A stretch of 64,000 nt of DNA, from positions 2,432,001-2,496,000 of the forward strand of contig NZ_CP053346.1 in the NCBI RefSeq assembly GCF_013113735.1, in the 5' to 3' direction. This DNA is from Sphingomonas sp. AP4-R1 (GTDB taxonomy: Bacteria; Pseudomonadota; Alphaproteobacteria; Sphingomonadales; Sphingomonadaceae). A model generated the notes under the pieces. It was not told the DNA's origin. It saw only the letters and a list, made by a program, of their open reading frames with translations, and ran no database searches. Below are positions 27,033-35,303 of this stretch, in pieces; the stretch's first letter is position 1; the number at the start of each line of letters is the position of its first letter. The position numbers and the translations under genes are program-made.

Positions 27033-28193
27033 ATGTCGAACGGCTCAGTCGACCGGATCGGCCGTATCGAATGCTTCCTGGTGCGCCCTCGCTGGGTGTT
27101 CGTCCGCGTGGAGACGGCGCAGGGCGCGGTCGGTTGGGGCGAGGCGACGCTGGAGGGGCATGCTGAGGCGGTGGTCGGGGCGTTCGAGGCAATCCGCGAT
27201 CGGCTTGTCGGGCATGATCCCGATCGGATCGAGGATGCCTGGCAGATGCTGCACCGTTTAGGCTTTTACCGCGGCGGTCCCGTCCTTCTCTCCGCCATAT
27301 CAGGGGTCGATCAGGCCTTGTGGGATATCAAGGCCCGCAAGCTTGGCGTTCCTGTCTACCAGCTTCTTGGCGGACGCGTGCGGGATCGGATTCCAGTTTA
27401 TGCCTGGATTGGTGGCGATCGGCCGAGCGACGTGGCCGATGCCGCCCGGGCGCGTCTCGCGCAGGGATTCGCCGCCGTGAAGATGAACGGCACCGAGGAG
27501 ATTGGCTGGCTCGACAGTCCGGCCCGGATCGACGAGGTGGTCGCCCGTATCGGGGAAGTCCGCGCGGTCGGCATCGATGTCGGTGTCGACTTTCACGGGC
27601 GGGTACACAAACCCATGGCCCGAATGGTGCTACGGGCGATCGAACCGTTGCGACCGCTTTTTGCCGAGGAAATCGTGCTGAGCGACAATCCTGCGGTGGT
27701 GGCGGGTCTTGCGTCTTTCAGCAGTGTGCCGCTGGCGCTTGGAGAACGGCTTTACAGCCGCTGGGATGTCCGGCCGTTCCTGGAAAGCGGTGCGATCGAC
27801 ATCATCCAGCCCGACCTGGCGCATGCGGGTGGCATATCGGAGGCACGCCGGATCGCGGCCATGGCGGAAACCTATGATGTCGCCTTGGCGCCGCATTGTC
27901 CGATCGGTCCGATCGCGCTTGCCGCATGTCTCAATCTGGCGGCTGCGACCCCCAATTTTGTGATCCAGGAGATCTCGCTGGGCATTCATTATAACGGGCC
28001 CTCGCAGGATCTGATGACCCTGATGAAGAACCCCGAAATCTTCGAGATCAGCGGCGGATCGATCGCGATTCCCTCAGCGCCTGGCCTTGGTGTCCAGATT
28101 GACGAGGAGGCGGTGCGCGCGATGGCGCGGGATCCGCATCGGTGGCGCAATCCGGCCTGGCGAGGGCCGGACGGGGAGTTGCGCGAATGGTGA
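27033..28193 (+). CDS. dgoD: D-galactonate dehydratase (enolase superfamily)
   Basis: 386 residues, close to the length of the E. coli enzyme. Matching signatures include GFYRGGPVLLSAISGVDQAL, then AWIGGDRPSDV, VDFHGRVHKPMA, FAEEIV, GERLYSRWD, DLAHAGGISEARR and LAPHCPIGPIALAACL. Predicted metal ligands are D186, E212 and E238; H188 and H288 are catalytic candidates. The reaction is D-galactonate to 2-keto-3-deoxy-D-galactonate plus water. ATG 27033 follows AAGGATCATCAGG. Its stop overlaps the SDR start by 7 nt, so the two are translationally coupled. The call is strong because the match extends over the whole length. Confidence 0.93.
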   Translation: MSNGSVDRIGRIECFLVRPRWVFVRVETAQGAVGWGEATLEGHAEAVVGAFEAIRDRLVGHDPDRIEDAWQMLHRLGFYRGGPVLLSAISGVDQALWDIKARKLGVPVYQLLGGRVRDRIPVYAWIGGDRPSDVADAARARLAQGFAAVKMNGTEEIGWLDSPARIDEVVARIGEVRAVGIDVGVDFHGRVHKPMARMVLRAIEPLRPLFAEEIVLSDNPAVVAGLASFSSVPLALGERLYSRWDVRPFLESGAIDIIQPDLAHAGGISEARRIAAMAETYDVALAPHCPIGPIALAACLNLAAATPNFVIQEISLGIHYNGPSQDLMTLMKNPEIFEISGGSIAIPSAPGLGVQIDEEAVRAMARDPHRWRNPAWRGPDGELREW

Positions 28194-28915
28194 GCCGAAG
28201 CGTCATCGTAACGGGCGGGTTGGGCGATATCGGTTTCGCAGTGGCCCGGGCCTTCGCGCAAGAGGGCGCGTCGATCCTGCTGGTCGATGCGCGGGAGGAC
28301 ACAGAGGGCACCCCCGCCTCGCTTCTTGCGATGGGGGCGGCGGCTGCCCGTTCCGTTGTGACGGACGTCGGGGACGACAAAGCGGTCGCAGCAGCCGTCG
28401 ACGCCGCGATTGGCAGCTTCGGTGGGCTGGACGTCGTGGTTAACGTTGCCGGGATGATGATCTACAAGGCGATCGCCGAACTGGGCGCAGCCGATTGGCA
28501 GCGTCTTCTCAGTGTCAATCTCGTCGGTGCGGCGCTGTTTACCGCGCATGCCTTTCGTCACATGCGGCCCGGCGGATGCATCGTGAACGTCGCGTCGGTC
28601 CATGCGCGCCGTACATCGGCCCTGGTTGCTCCTTATGCCGCTGCCAAGGCCGGCTTGGTGAGCTTGACGCGGTCGGCCGCAATCGAGGGCAAGCCACTCG
28701 GTATCCGCGTCAACGCGGTGCTGCCCGGAGCCATCGACACGGCGATGCTGCGCGCCAGTCCGAATATTAAATCCGGAGCGGAGGTGATCGATCCGGCCGA
28801 TGTCGGCCAGCCGGACGACATTGCGGAACTGACCGCATTTCTTGCATCGGACGCCGCGCGCTTCATCACCGGCGAAGACATTGTCGCGGACGGCGGCAGG
28901 ATGGGGAGCCTCTGA
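28187..28915 (+). CDS. SDR-family dehydrogenase, probable D-galactose 1-dehydrogenase
   Basis: 242 residues. It has the Rossmann motif VTGGLGDIGFAVARAFA at residues 8-24, an acidic pocket VDAR, VVNVAGMMIY, and the catalytic Ser and YAAAK (SVHARRTSALVAPYAAAKAG). The C-terminal part is FLASDAARFITGEDIVADGG, typical of classical SDRs. The gene overlaps the dehydratase stop and is followed with no spacer by the porter start. In this operon a sugar-to-lactone oxidation step is otherwise missing, so galactose dehydrogenase is the best guess. SDR sequence alone does not define the substrate. Confidence 0.85.
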   Translation: MVSRSVIVTGGLGDIGFAVARAFAQEGASILLVDAREDTEGTPASLLAMGAAAARSVVTDVGDDKAVAAAVDAAIGSFGGLDVVVNVAGMMIYKAIAELGAADWQRLLSVNLVGAALFTAHAFRHMRPGGCIVNVASVHARRTSALVAPYAAAKAGLVSLTRSAAIEGKPLGIRVNAVLPGAIDTAMLRASPNIKSGAEVIDPADVGQPDDIAELTAFLASDAARFITGEDIVADGGRMGSL

Positions 28916-30337
28916 ATGCAGATCATGGATGCCGGCGCGCCGGAAGGGCCGGTCGCGCCTCTCTCTTCGGCGCCGCCGACCGTCTGGCTCGCGGCCGGCG
29001 TGTCCGCGCTCGGCGGCCTGCTGTTCGGCTACGACTGGGTCGTCATCGGCGGAGCGAAGCCTTTTTACGAGGCGCGCTTCGGCCTTACCGCGCCGACCGA
29101 CCAGGCCTGGGCCGTCAGCTGCGCGCTAATCGGCTGCTTGGCCGGCGCGATGGTGTCGGGCGGGGTCGCGGATCGCTGGGGGCGCAAACCCGGTCTCCTT
29201 CTGTCCGCGCTCATTTTCGCTGTGTCCTCGATCGGAACGGCGCTCGCGGGTGGCTTCGGCACCTTCGTGCTCTGGCGGATTGCGGGGGGCGTTGCCATCG
29301 GCATGGCGTCCGGCCTGTCGCCCCTGTACATCGCCGAGATCGCGCCGCCTGCCCATCGCGGCCGCCTGGTGTGCCTCAATCAGATCGCGATCGTGCTCGG
29401 TCTGCTGGCGGCTCAGATCGTCAACTGGCTGATCGCAGAACCCGTCGCTCCTGATGCGACGACGGCCATGATCGCCCAGTCATGGAATGGCACGACCGGC
29501 TGGCGCTGGATGTTCGCAGCGGCGGCCGTGCCTGCGGCAGCCTTTTCGATCGGCGCGGCCCTGATCCCTGAAAGCCCTCGCTTTCTGGCGCATCACGACA
29601 AATGGGGTGCGGCGCATCAGGTCCTTGCGCGCCTGTTCGGGGAAGCCGGAGCGGATGCAGCGCTCGAGGATATCCGCGCCGCGCTTTCGGCCGCACCGGG
29701 CCGCAGCCTGGCAGCCGTCCTTTCCGAGCCGCGGTTCCGACGGGTTCTGGCGATCGGGATCGTCATCGCTGTGTTGCAACAGTGGTGCGGAATAAATGTA
29801 ATATTTAATTACGCGCAGGAGATTTTCGCGGGCGCGGGCTATGCGGTGTCCGATACGCTGTTTAACATCGTCATCACCGGTGTCGTGAATTGTGTTTTCA
29901 CGTTCCTGGCTCTGGCCACCGTGGAGAAATGGGGCCGCCGCCGGTTACTGCTGCTCGGCTGCGCCGGTCTGGCGCTCATCTATGCGGCAGTCGGCGCAAG
30001 CTATGTCGCGGGCGTACAAGGCTGGCCGCTGCTCCTGCTCGTTGTCGTGGCGATCGCCATCTATGCCATGACATTGGCACCGATGACGTGGGTGGCCTTA
30101 TCCGAGATATTCCCAGGGGAAGCGCGTGGAGCCAGCATGGCGATCGCGACAACCGCTTTGTGGGCCGCCTGTTTCCTGCTGACCTACAGCTTCCCCATCC
30201 TCAATGCGGCAGCCGGCACAGGCATGACGTTCTGGATATACGGCCTGGTCTGCGCAGCGGGCTTCGTGTTCATCTTCCGGACGCTGCCAGAGACGAAGGG
30301 CAAGACGCTGGAGCAGATCGAGCAAGATTGGCGGTAA
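28916..30337 (+). CDS. MFS sugar porter (SP family)
   Basis: 473 residues with about 12 transmembrane segments. The diagnostic SP-family motifs are all present: GGLLFGYDWVVIGGAK in TM1, DRWGRKPGLL after TM2, YIAEIAPPAHRGRLV, PESPRFLAHHD before the central loop, QQWCGINVIFNYAQEIF in TM7, EKWGRRRLL and the final PETKGKTLEQIE. It is probably a proton-coupled importer of galactose. The ATG at 28916 follows the SDR stop directly, making dgoD-SDR-porter one operon. It converges on the GH30 gene, with a hairpin in the gap. Confidence 0.92.
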   Translation: MQIMDAGAPEGPVAPLSSAPPTVWLAAGVSALGGLLFGYDWVVIGGAKPFYEARFGLTAPTDQAWAVSCALIGCLAGAMVSGGVADRWGRKPGLLLSALIFAVSSIGTALAGGFGTFVLWRIAGGVAIGMASGLSPLYIAEIAPPAHRGRLVCLNQIAIVLGLLAAQIVNWLIAEPVAPDATTAMIAQSWNGTTGWRWMFAAAAVPAAAFSIGAALIPESPRFLAHHDKWGAAHQVLARLFGEAGADAALEDIRAALSAAPGRSLAAVLSEPRFRRVLAIGIVIAVLQQWCGINVIFNYAQEIFAGAGYAVSDTLFNIVITGVVNCVFTFLALATVEKWGRRRLLLLGCAGLALIYAAVGASYVAGVQGWPLLLLVVVAIAIYAMTLAPMTWVALSEIFPGEARGASMAIATTALWAACFLLTYSFPILNAAAGTGMTFWIYGLVCAAGFVFIFRTLPETKGKTLEQIEQDWR

Positions 30338-30457
30338 ACCCGATCGAGGGCGGGAAAGGATCGCCGGTCGCCTCCGCTTTGGCGGGCGCCTGCTGTCCAT
30401 GCGTCGGCGAGAGACGGATGGCGCACGGCGCGGCACGGTCCAGCATGCCTTCGATGG

Positions 30458-30487
30458 CCCGCGCCGTCCGATATCGCGAGGCGCGGG
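30458..30487. terminator. Hairpin between convergent genes
   Basis: CCCGCGCC (30458-30465) pairs exactly with GGCGCGGG (30480-30487), loop 14 nt, in the 176-bp gap between the porter stop and the GH30 stop. There is no T-tract on either side; it may act as a bidirectional transcript end. Confidence 0.35.
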
Positions 30488-30513
30488 CAAACGGATCCAG
30501 ACGGTTCGCCCGG

Positions 30514-32070
30514 TCAGTCGCGCCGCAGACGAACCGCTGTGATGGCGCGCGGAGCAGCGATTGCAGTCGGGACGGATGAACCGGCCGCGCAGGGGGCCTG
30601 TCCAACCAGCCGGCCGTCCCTCGTCACCGATGCTACTGTCCAGCGCCCCTTGGGTAGGCTTGCGGTTGAAAATGGCAGCAGCCGGTCGTAAGGACCGTGG
30701 TTCACATGGACGGCGACAGCTTCGCGCCCATCCGCGGACAGAGCGGTGATCGTATCGGGATCGTCGTTGCGGACGAGACGGAAGCCCGGGCGGATGGCAT
30801 GGCTGAAGGTCGCCATCGCCCAATATTTCGATGTTATATGGACGCTCGTATCGGCCGGGTGCGCCTGCGACATGTCGGCACGGAGCAAACCCCAGTTCGA
30901 CCCCTTGTCCTCGCCCACGGCGCTCGGCTCCACGGCCTGCCAGAAAACCCAGCCGGCAGGTTCGAGCCGCTTGAAATCGAGGACGAGCTGCTCACCCAAG
31001 GCCAGCGCGGACGAGACGTTGTCGAAATCCTGGACGCTGTTGGGTGCCGACAGATCGACCTCCGACATCCATAAGGGCAGGCCGGTCACCGCCGCGACAT
31101 CACGCGGTCCGGTTGCGCCGGTCGTGCTGTAGCTGTGCACGTTCAACTGCCGCACGACCGCCTTCGCACCTTCCGAATATCTCGACCAGTCTTTGACGAA
31201 CGTGTCGTGATTGGTCTCGTCCATTGCCGACAGGATGGCGCCCGAGCGATGCGCGCGCAGTACGCGATCTGTCGCTTCCAGCATGCGGGCCTGGCCTTCG
31301 GGCGAGAAGTAATTGCCCTCCTGGCGGTTCCCGGACACCCAGTAAGGCGTGTTGGGCTCATTGAGCGGGGCTATGCTGTGGAAGCGTACGCCGTGGCGCC
31401 GTTCCAGTCCTTGCATGGCGCCTACGAGATATTCGGCGAACAGTGCCTCTTGTCCCGGACGGAGATTGGGCTGGTAGGGTTTGGCCGCGCCAGCGACATC
31501 GCCGCTGACAGTCATGAACCAGGGCGGCGAATAGCTTGAGGCTTCGAGAAGGAGAGTCGCCGCAGGTACGCGTGCCTTGACCGCCTCCAGCCACCATTGC
31601 TGCCCGCTGTCGGCCGACCAATCCCACATTGCCGGATTGTCGGGGTGCCACCAGTCGGTTCCGGTGGCGCCAGCCGGCATGCGCCACAGGCCAGGCACAT
31701 TGGCATTTGCGCGCGCGAGCGGAGGTGAACCGGGCTTTCTCCCGCCGCCGATATTGTAGCGCGCGATCGTCCAGCCAAGCCCGTCGGCGCCGTAGAGAAG
31801 GTCGGCGATGCGCGAGCGGACAGGGTCAGGCCAATTGCCCGTGGTGCTTGCAAACCAGGCCAGCGACGTGCCCCATCCTTGAAACGTCGTGCGTGGCCGT
31901 GCCCAGTCGGCGCCCAGTTCGATGAGGATTGGCGCTCGGCATCGCCCTTCAACAGCCGGACGGTGTACAGGCGGTGCGGCCGGAAGAGGAGACGTCGCAC
32001 CGAGGCAGGCGACCATCACCCAGAGTGCGCAATTGCCGGCGGGGCGCCGAAATCTCCTGGTCATGCTCAT
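30514..32070 (-). CDS. GH30 glycoside hydrolase, endo-beta-1,6-galactanase-like
   Basis: 518 residues. A signal peptide (CALWVMVACLGATSPLPAA) precedes FQGWGTSLAWFA at about 63-74 and ARYNIGGG at 103-110, motifs seen in the galactanase branch of GH30. The acid/base Glu is E238 in APLNEPNTPYW and the nucleophile is E337 in PLWMSEVDLS. A small beta-sandwich closes the C-terminus. The start ATG overlaps the GH2 stop as ATGA, so the genes are coupled. With GH2, a galactose porter and galactonate genes nearby, cleavage of beta-1,6-galactan side chains (as in arabinogalactan) is a reasonable inference. GH30 is secure, the subfamily less so. Confidence 0.85.
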   Translation of the reverse strand: MSMTRRFRRPAGNCALWVMVACLGATSPLPAAPPVHRPAVEGRCRAPILIELGADWARPRTTFQGWGTSLAWFASTTGNWPDPVRSRIADLLYGADGLGWTIARYNIGGGRKPGSPPLARANANVPGLWRMPAGATGTDWWHPDNPAMWDWSADSGQQWWLEAVKARVPAATLLLEASSYSPPWFMTVSGDVAGAAKPYQPNLRPGQEALFAEYLVGAMQGLERRHGVRFHSIAPLNEPNTPYWVSGNRQEGNYFSPEGQARMLEATDRVLRAHRSGAILSAMDETNHDTFVKDWSRYSEGAKAVVRQLNVHSYSTTGATGPRDVAAVTGLPLWMSEVDLSAPNSVQDFDNVSSALALGEQLVLDFKRLEPAGWVFWQAVEPSAVGEDKGSNWGLLRADMSQAHPADTSVHITSKYWAMATFSHAIRPGFRLVRNDDPDTITALSADGREAVAVHVNHGPYDRLLPFSTASLPKGRWTVASVTRDGRLVGQAPCAAGSSVPTAIAAPRAITAVRLRRD

Positions 32071-34964
32071 GCTTTCACCAGGCTACGAAGCTGCTCGGGC
32101 GAGACTCGGACGGCCGGGCGGAAGCCCGTTCCGCTCATGTAGCGCTCAAGGCTTGCGACCAACTGGCGGCTGACAGGGTCCGCTGCGTCCGCTCCATCGA
32201 GCGCAAAACCGCAGATGATGGCACGTCCCCTGCCCACCGTGACTTCGATGACGAGCCCCAGCGGTCGGGCCGTGAACCAGTCATCGATGATGCGGACGAT
32301 CGGTGTGACGCCTGCCGGTAGAAGGTCGAGCCGGAGCGCGCCGGCCCTGTGCAACAGATACCACCACTGCCAGTTGCTGTGCGCGTCCGTGGGGAAATCG
32401 GCCAGGGCATCGTGGCGTGGGTCACACAGGATGCCGAGCGTCGTTGGCGCCTGGCCCTCCGTCCACAAAGTGTTCCAGAAGATCGACGAGAAGCCGAGCT
32501 TGACCGGATTGGTCTTGTGGTTGGCGACGTCCGACCCGGGGAGACCGATGAGCGCATCGCCGCCCGATGCAAGATGCTGAAGGACGGCCTCGTCGATGTG
32601 GTTCGCACGCAGGATCGTGCTGGCTGCGGGTGCCAGCGCAGGCGTGGGATAGACCCAGAGGTCCCAGTCATTTTCCGCGACGACCCTGCCGTGCTGGCGG
32701 ATGGTCACCAGCAGTCGTGCCGCCGTGGCCTGACGGACCGACAGGGTCGCAGTGGCGGCCAGCGACAGCGGCGCATTGCCGAGCGGAACGAGGCGCGACG
32801 GGAAGCCGCCTTGGGCCAGTTCCGTCCCCGACGTCGATGCGATCGACCAGTCGATCGCCGCATCATCCAGCGGCGTCGCACCGAAGTTCGCCACGTCGAT
32901 CGTGAAGGCGAACGATGCGCCCGATTGTACAATCCGGCTGTCCATGCGTGCGAGCGGGACGACCGGTGCGCAGAAGCGTCGATATTCGGGTCCGCTCACA
33001 TAGCCTTTGTCATCCCAGAAGGGATCCAGCACGCCGACGAGGGCCGTTCCCTGACCCGGGAAATCCTGAAGTCCAAGGAGCTGGAAGCCGCCCATTCCAT
33101 GCGTCCGCAGCGCGCTTTCGATATCTTCCTTGTAGCACAGCACTTGCAGCCGGCCGGACGCGTAGAGAAATTCAGGTGCATAGCCGATCAGACCGTTGTC
33201 TCGCAGGCGGTCTTCGAAAATGTCGAAATTCTTGGCTTTCAGATATCCGGTGTATTTTCTGCGTTCGTCGAGATTAGGGTAGACGCACCATTGCCCGATT
33301 TCGTGGCTGATCACGGGCACGCGATATTGTCCGATGAAGTCGCGATAGTCCGTCTGCGTTTCCGGCGGTTTGGCGTTGATGCGCGACTTCAGCTCGTCAG
33401 CCCATTGGTGGATCCGCGGGAGCGGCGTCACATGATACTGGTTCTCGTCGATCGACGGCCAGCCGGATCCCGAGGTCCACAGCCTGCGCGCATCGCGCTC
33501 GCGATAGTGGCGGACATAGGCTGCGAGGAACGTGTCGCGCTGCGCTTCTTCCGTCTTGGGCGTGCTGTTGCCTGGCTCGTTGCCGTGCGTCATCAGCACG
33601 AAGGAGGGGTGGTTCCCGTGCGCCGCGAGCACGCGATCTGTCTCGCTATAGACCCACTTGTCGACCGGCAGGCCGGCGCCGATCCGTACCGACTGATTGG
33701 CCCAGACCGTCTCGATCTGCACATAGACGCCTGCCTCGTCGGCTGCATCGAAGGCGGCTTCGGGCGGGCAATAACTATGGAAGCGCAGATGATTGAGGCC
33801 GTAGTCCTTGATCCGGCGCATGATCCGGCGCCAGCTCTCGATATCGGTCGGCGCGTGCCCGGACAGCGGGAATATGCTGCACTCCAGGGCGCCCCGCATC
33901 ATGGCCGGCCGGCCGTTGATTTCGAAGCCCGTGGGCGTAGGCGTCAACGCCCGCCAGCCGAACCGGCCGTGCCAGGTTTCTCCGTTGGTCAGCCGTACCG
34001 CAACGTTGTGGAGAATTGGGTTGAACTCGTCCCACGGCTTCAGCGCAGCGGTATCGGCGGGCGAGGGGCGGATTTGCGCCTCGAAAATTCCCTTCATGCC
34101 CTGCCATGAAACGGTCGCGCTGACGGTCTGGCCGGCGAGTTCGATCGCCGCGCCGTCGATCGTCTGCGCGTTCGCCATGCGTGCGAGCTGGCCGCGCACG
34201 GTGAGTGTGCGATCGGCATAGGAGGGATGAAGATCGATCCGGTCTATCCAGACCGGCTCGGTTGCGCGCAATTCGATGCGCCCGGCAATGCCGTTCCAAT
34301 TGCCCTGGGTATGATCGGTTACGCCATGCCCGTTATAGCCGACCTCGACGATCATCCGGTTATCGACCCTGATCGTGAGGCGATGCGGGCCTGGCTCCAA
34401 TGTGCCAAGATCGTAAAGGTGGGGGACGTGCAGCGCATCGCTTCGGCCGATCGACCGGTCGCCGATCCAGACCCGGGTCTCCCAATGCGGTCGTTCGAGA
34501 AAAAGTTCGACGCGCTTGTTTCGCCAGGTCTCGGGGATCGTGATGTCACGTTGGTACCAGGCAACACCACGGTACCAGCTGTCGGGCTGCAGGAAAAAGG
34601 GGACCTTGAAATGAGCGGGATCCCGGTAGCGGGCATAATCGGGCGACGTGAAGAATGAGCGGTCGTTGATATCGCCCGTCCATGGCGTGTCGATCGTCAC
34701 CGGATTGCCAACGCGTCGTTCCTCCAGGCTGCCGGGCAGGGGAAGCGCATCGGCCAAGGCATGGCCGAACCAGCGAGCTTTGAGGCCCTTATCGGACGGG
34801 TCCAGCGCGCGCCGCCAGATTGCGGCCAGATCGGCAGCCTGTGCATTTGGAAGCGTCGCTGCTTGCGCCCCGGCGGCAAACAGGCCGAGAAACGGGGCGG
34901 CGCCCAGCGACTGAACAAATGCGCGGCGTCCGACGCGATTCTCCAAAAATCCGGATGCCTTCAT
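32067..34964 (-). CDS. GH2 glycoside hydrolase (beta-galactosidase-like), Tat-exported
   Basis: 965 residues. The N-terminus has a twin-arginine signal, GRRAFVQSLGAAPFLGLFAA. The sugar-binding domain includes WYQRDITIPETW, WIGDRSIG and QGNWNGIAGRIEL. After the immunoglobulin-like domain the TIM barrel carries the acid/base E463 in MTHGNEPGN and the nucleophile E555 in VISHEIGQW. The C-terminal ~300 residues form accessory beta domains. Likely role: removing galactose (or glucuronate) from oligosaccharides in the periplasm. ATG 34964 is used. It is the first gene of the GH2-GH30 operon and has the AAAGTACGATATTT box 57 bp upstream. Activity is assigned from context. Confidence 0.87.
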   Translation of the reverse strand: MKASGFLENRVGRRAFVQSLGAAPFLGLFAAGAQAATLPNAQAADLAAIWRRALDPSDKGLKARWFGHALADALPLPGSLEERRVGNPVTIDTPWTGDINDRSFFTSPDYARYRDPAHFKVPFFLQPDSWYRGVAWYQRDITIPETWRNKRVELFLERPHWETRVWIGDRSIGRSDALHVPHLYDLGTLEPGPHRLTIRVDNRMIVEVGYNGHGVTDHTQGNWNGIAGRIELRATEPVWIDRIDLHPSYADRTLTVRGQLARMANAQTIDGAAIELAGQTVSATVSWQGMKGIFEAQIRPSPADTAALKPWDEFNPILHNVAVRLTNGETWHGRFGWRALTPTPTGFEINGRPAMMRGALECSIFPLSGHAPTDIESWRRIMRRIKDYGLNHLRFHSYCPPEAAFDAADEAGVYVQIETVWANQSVRIGAGLPVDKWVYSETDRVLAAHGNHPSFVLMTHGNEPGNSTPKTEEAQRDTFLAAYVRHYRERDARRLWTSGSGWPSIDENQYHVTPLPRIHQWADELKSRINAKPPETQTDYRDFIGQYRVPVISHEIGQWCVYPNLDERRKYTGYLKAKNFDIFEDRLRDNGLIGYAPEFLYASGRLQVLCYKEDIESALRTHGMGGFQLLGLQDFPGQGTALVGVLDPFWDDKGYVSGPEYRRFCAPVVPLARMDSRIVQSGASFAFTIDVANFGATPLDDAAIDWSIASTSGTELAQGGFPSRLVPLGNAPLSLAATATLSVRQATAARLLVTIRQHGRVVAENDWDLWVYPTPALAPAASTILRANHIDEAVLQHLASGGDALIGLPGSDVANHKTNPVKLGFSSIFWNTLWTEGQAPTTLGILCDPRHDALADFPTDAHSNWQWWYLLHRAGALRLDLLPAGVTPIVRIIDDWFTARPLGLVIEVTVGRGRAIICGFALDGADAADPVSRQLVASLERYMSGTGFRPAVRVSPEQLRSLVKA

Positions 34965-35020
34965 CGGGTTGCTCCCCCCTCTCGAGTTTGCTGGCGCCAA
35001 GCTGGAACGCGTGGGCTATT

Positions 35021-35034
35021 AAAGTACGATATTT
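35021..35034. promoter_or_regulatory. Candidate operator box AAAGTACGATATTT (copy 2)
   Basis: Exact repeat of the box at 26866-26879. It lies 57 bp upstream of the GH2 start in an AT-rich patch (ATATTTATAATT follows) inside the 340-bp divergent region shared with the TonB gene. It probably overlaps the GH2 promoter. Confidence 0.5.
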
Positions 35035-35205
35035 ATAATTGGGCTTACCAGCATGCAAGGCCCGCGAAGCTCACGAGCGACGGTTCAGTACCGAAATGAT
35101 GGCCCGTTATGTGGCAAGTTATTGCAGAAAATGGACTTTTTGCATGATCGTGCTGGCTTTTGTCCGTCGGCGGCAGCCGGCATGGCCCCCTCCGCTCTCA
35201 TGTAT

Positions 35206-35220
35206 AAGTAGGATATAATT
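35206..35220. promoter_or_regulatory. Degenerate copy of the box before the TonB gene
   Basis: AAGTAGGATATAATT matches the box at AAGTA, GATAT and adjacent bases with the C changed to G. It is 84 bp before the TonB start, a suitable promoter position. Support is weaker than for the two exact copies. Confidence 0.35.
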
Positions 35221-35303
35221 GACGGGGTCGGCATTCGACATTATTCGAGGATCGCTCGCGGCAATGGTCGTGAAACAAAAATCAACGGAGGCCCGGGGAG
35301 GCT

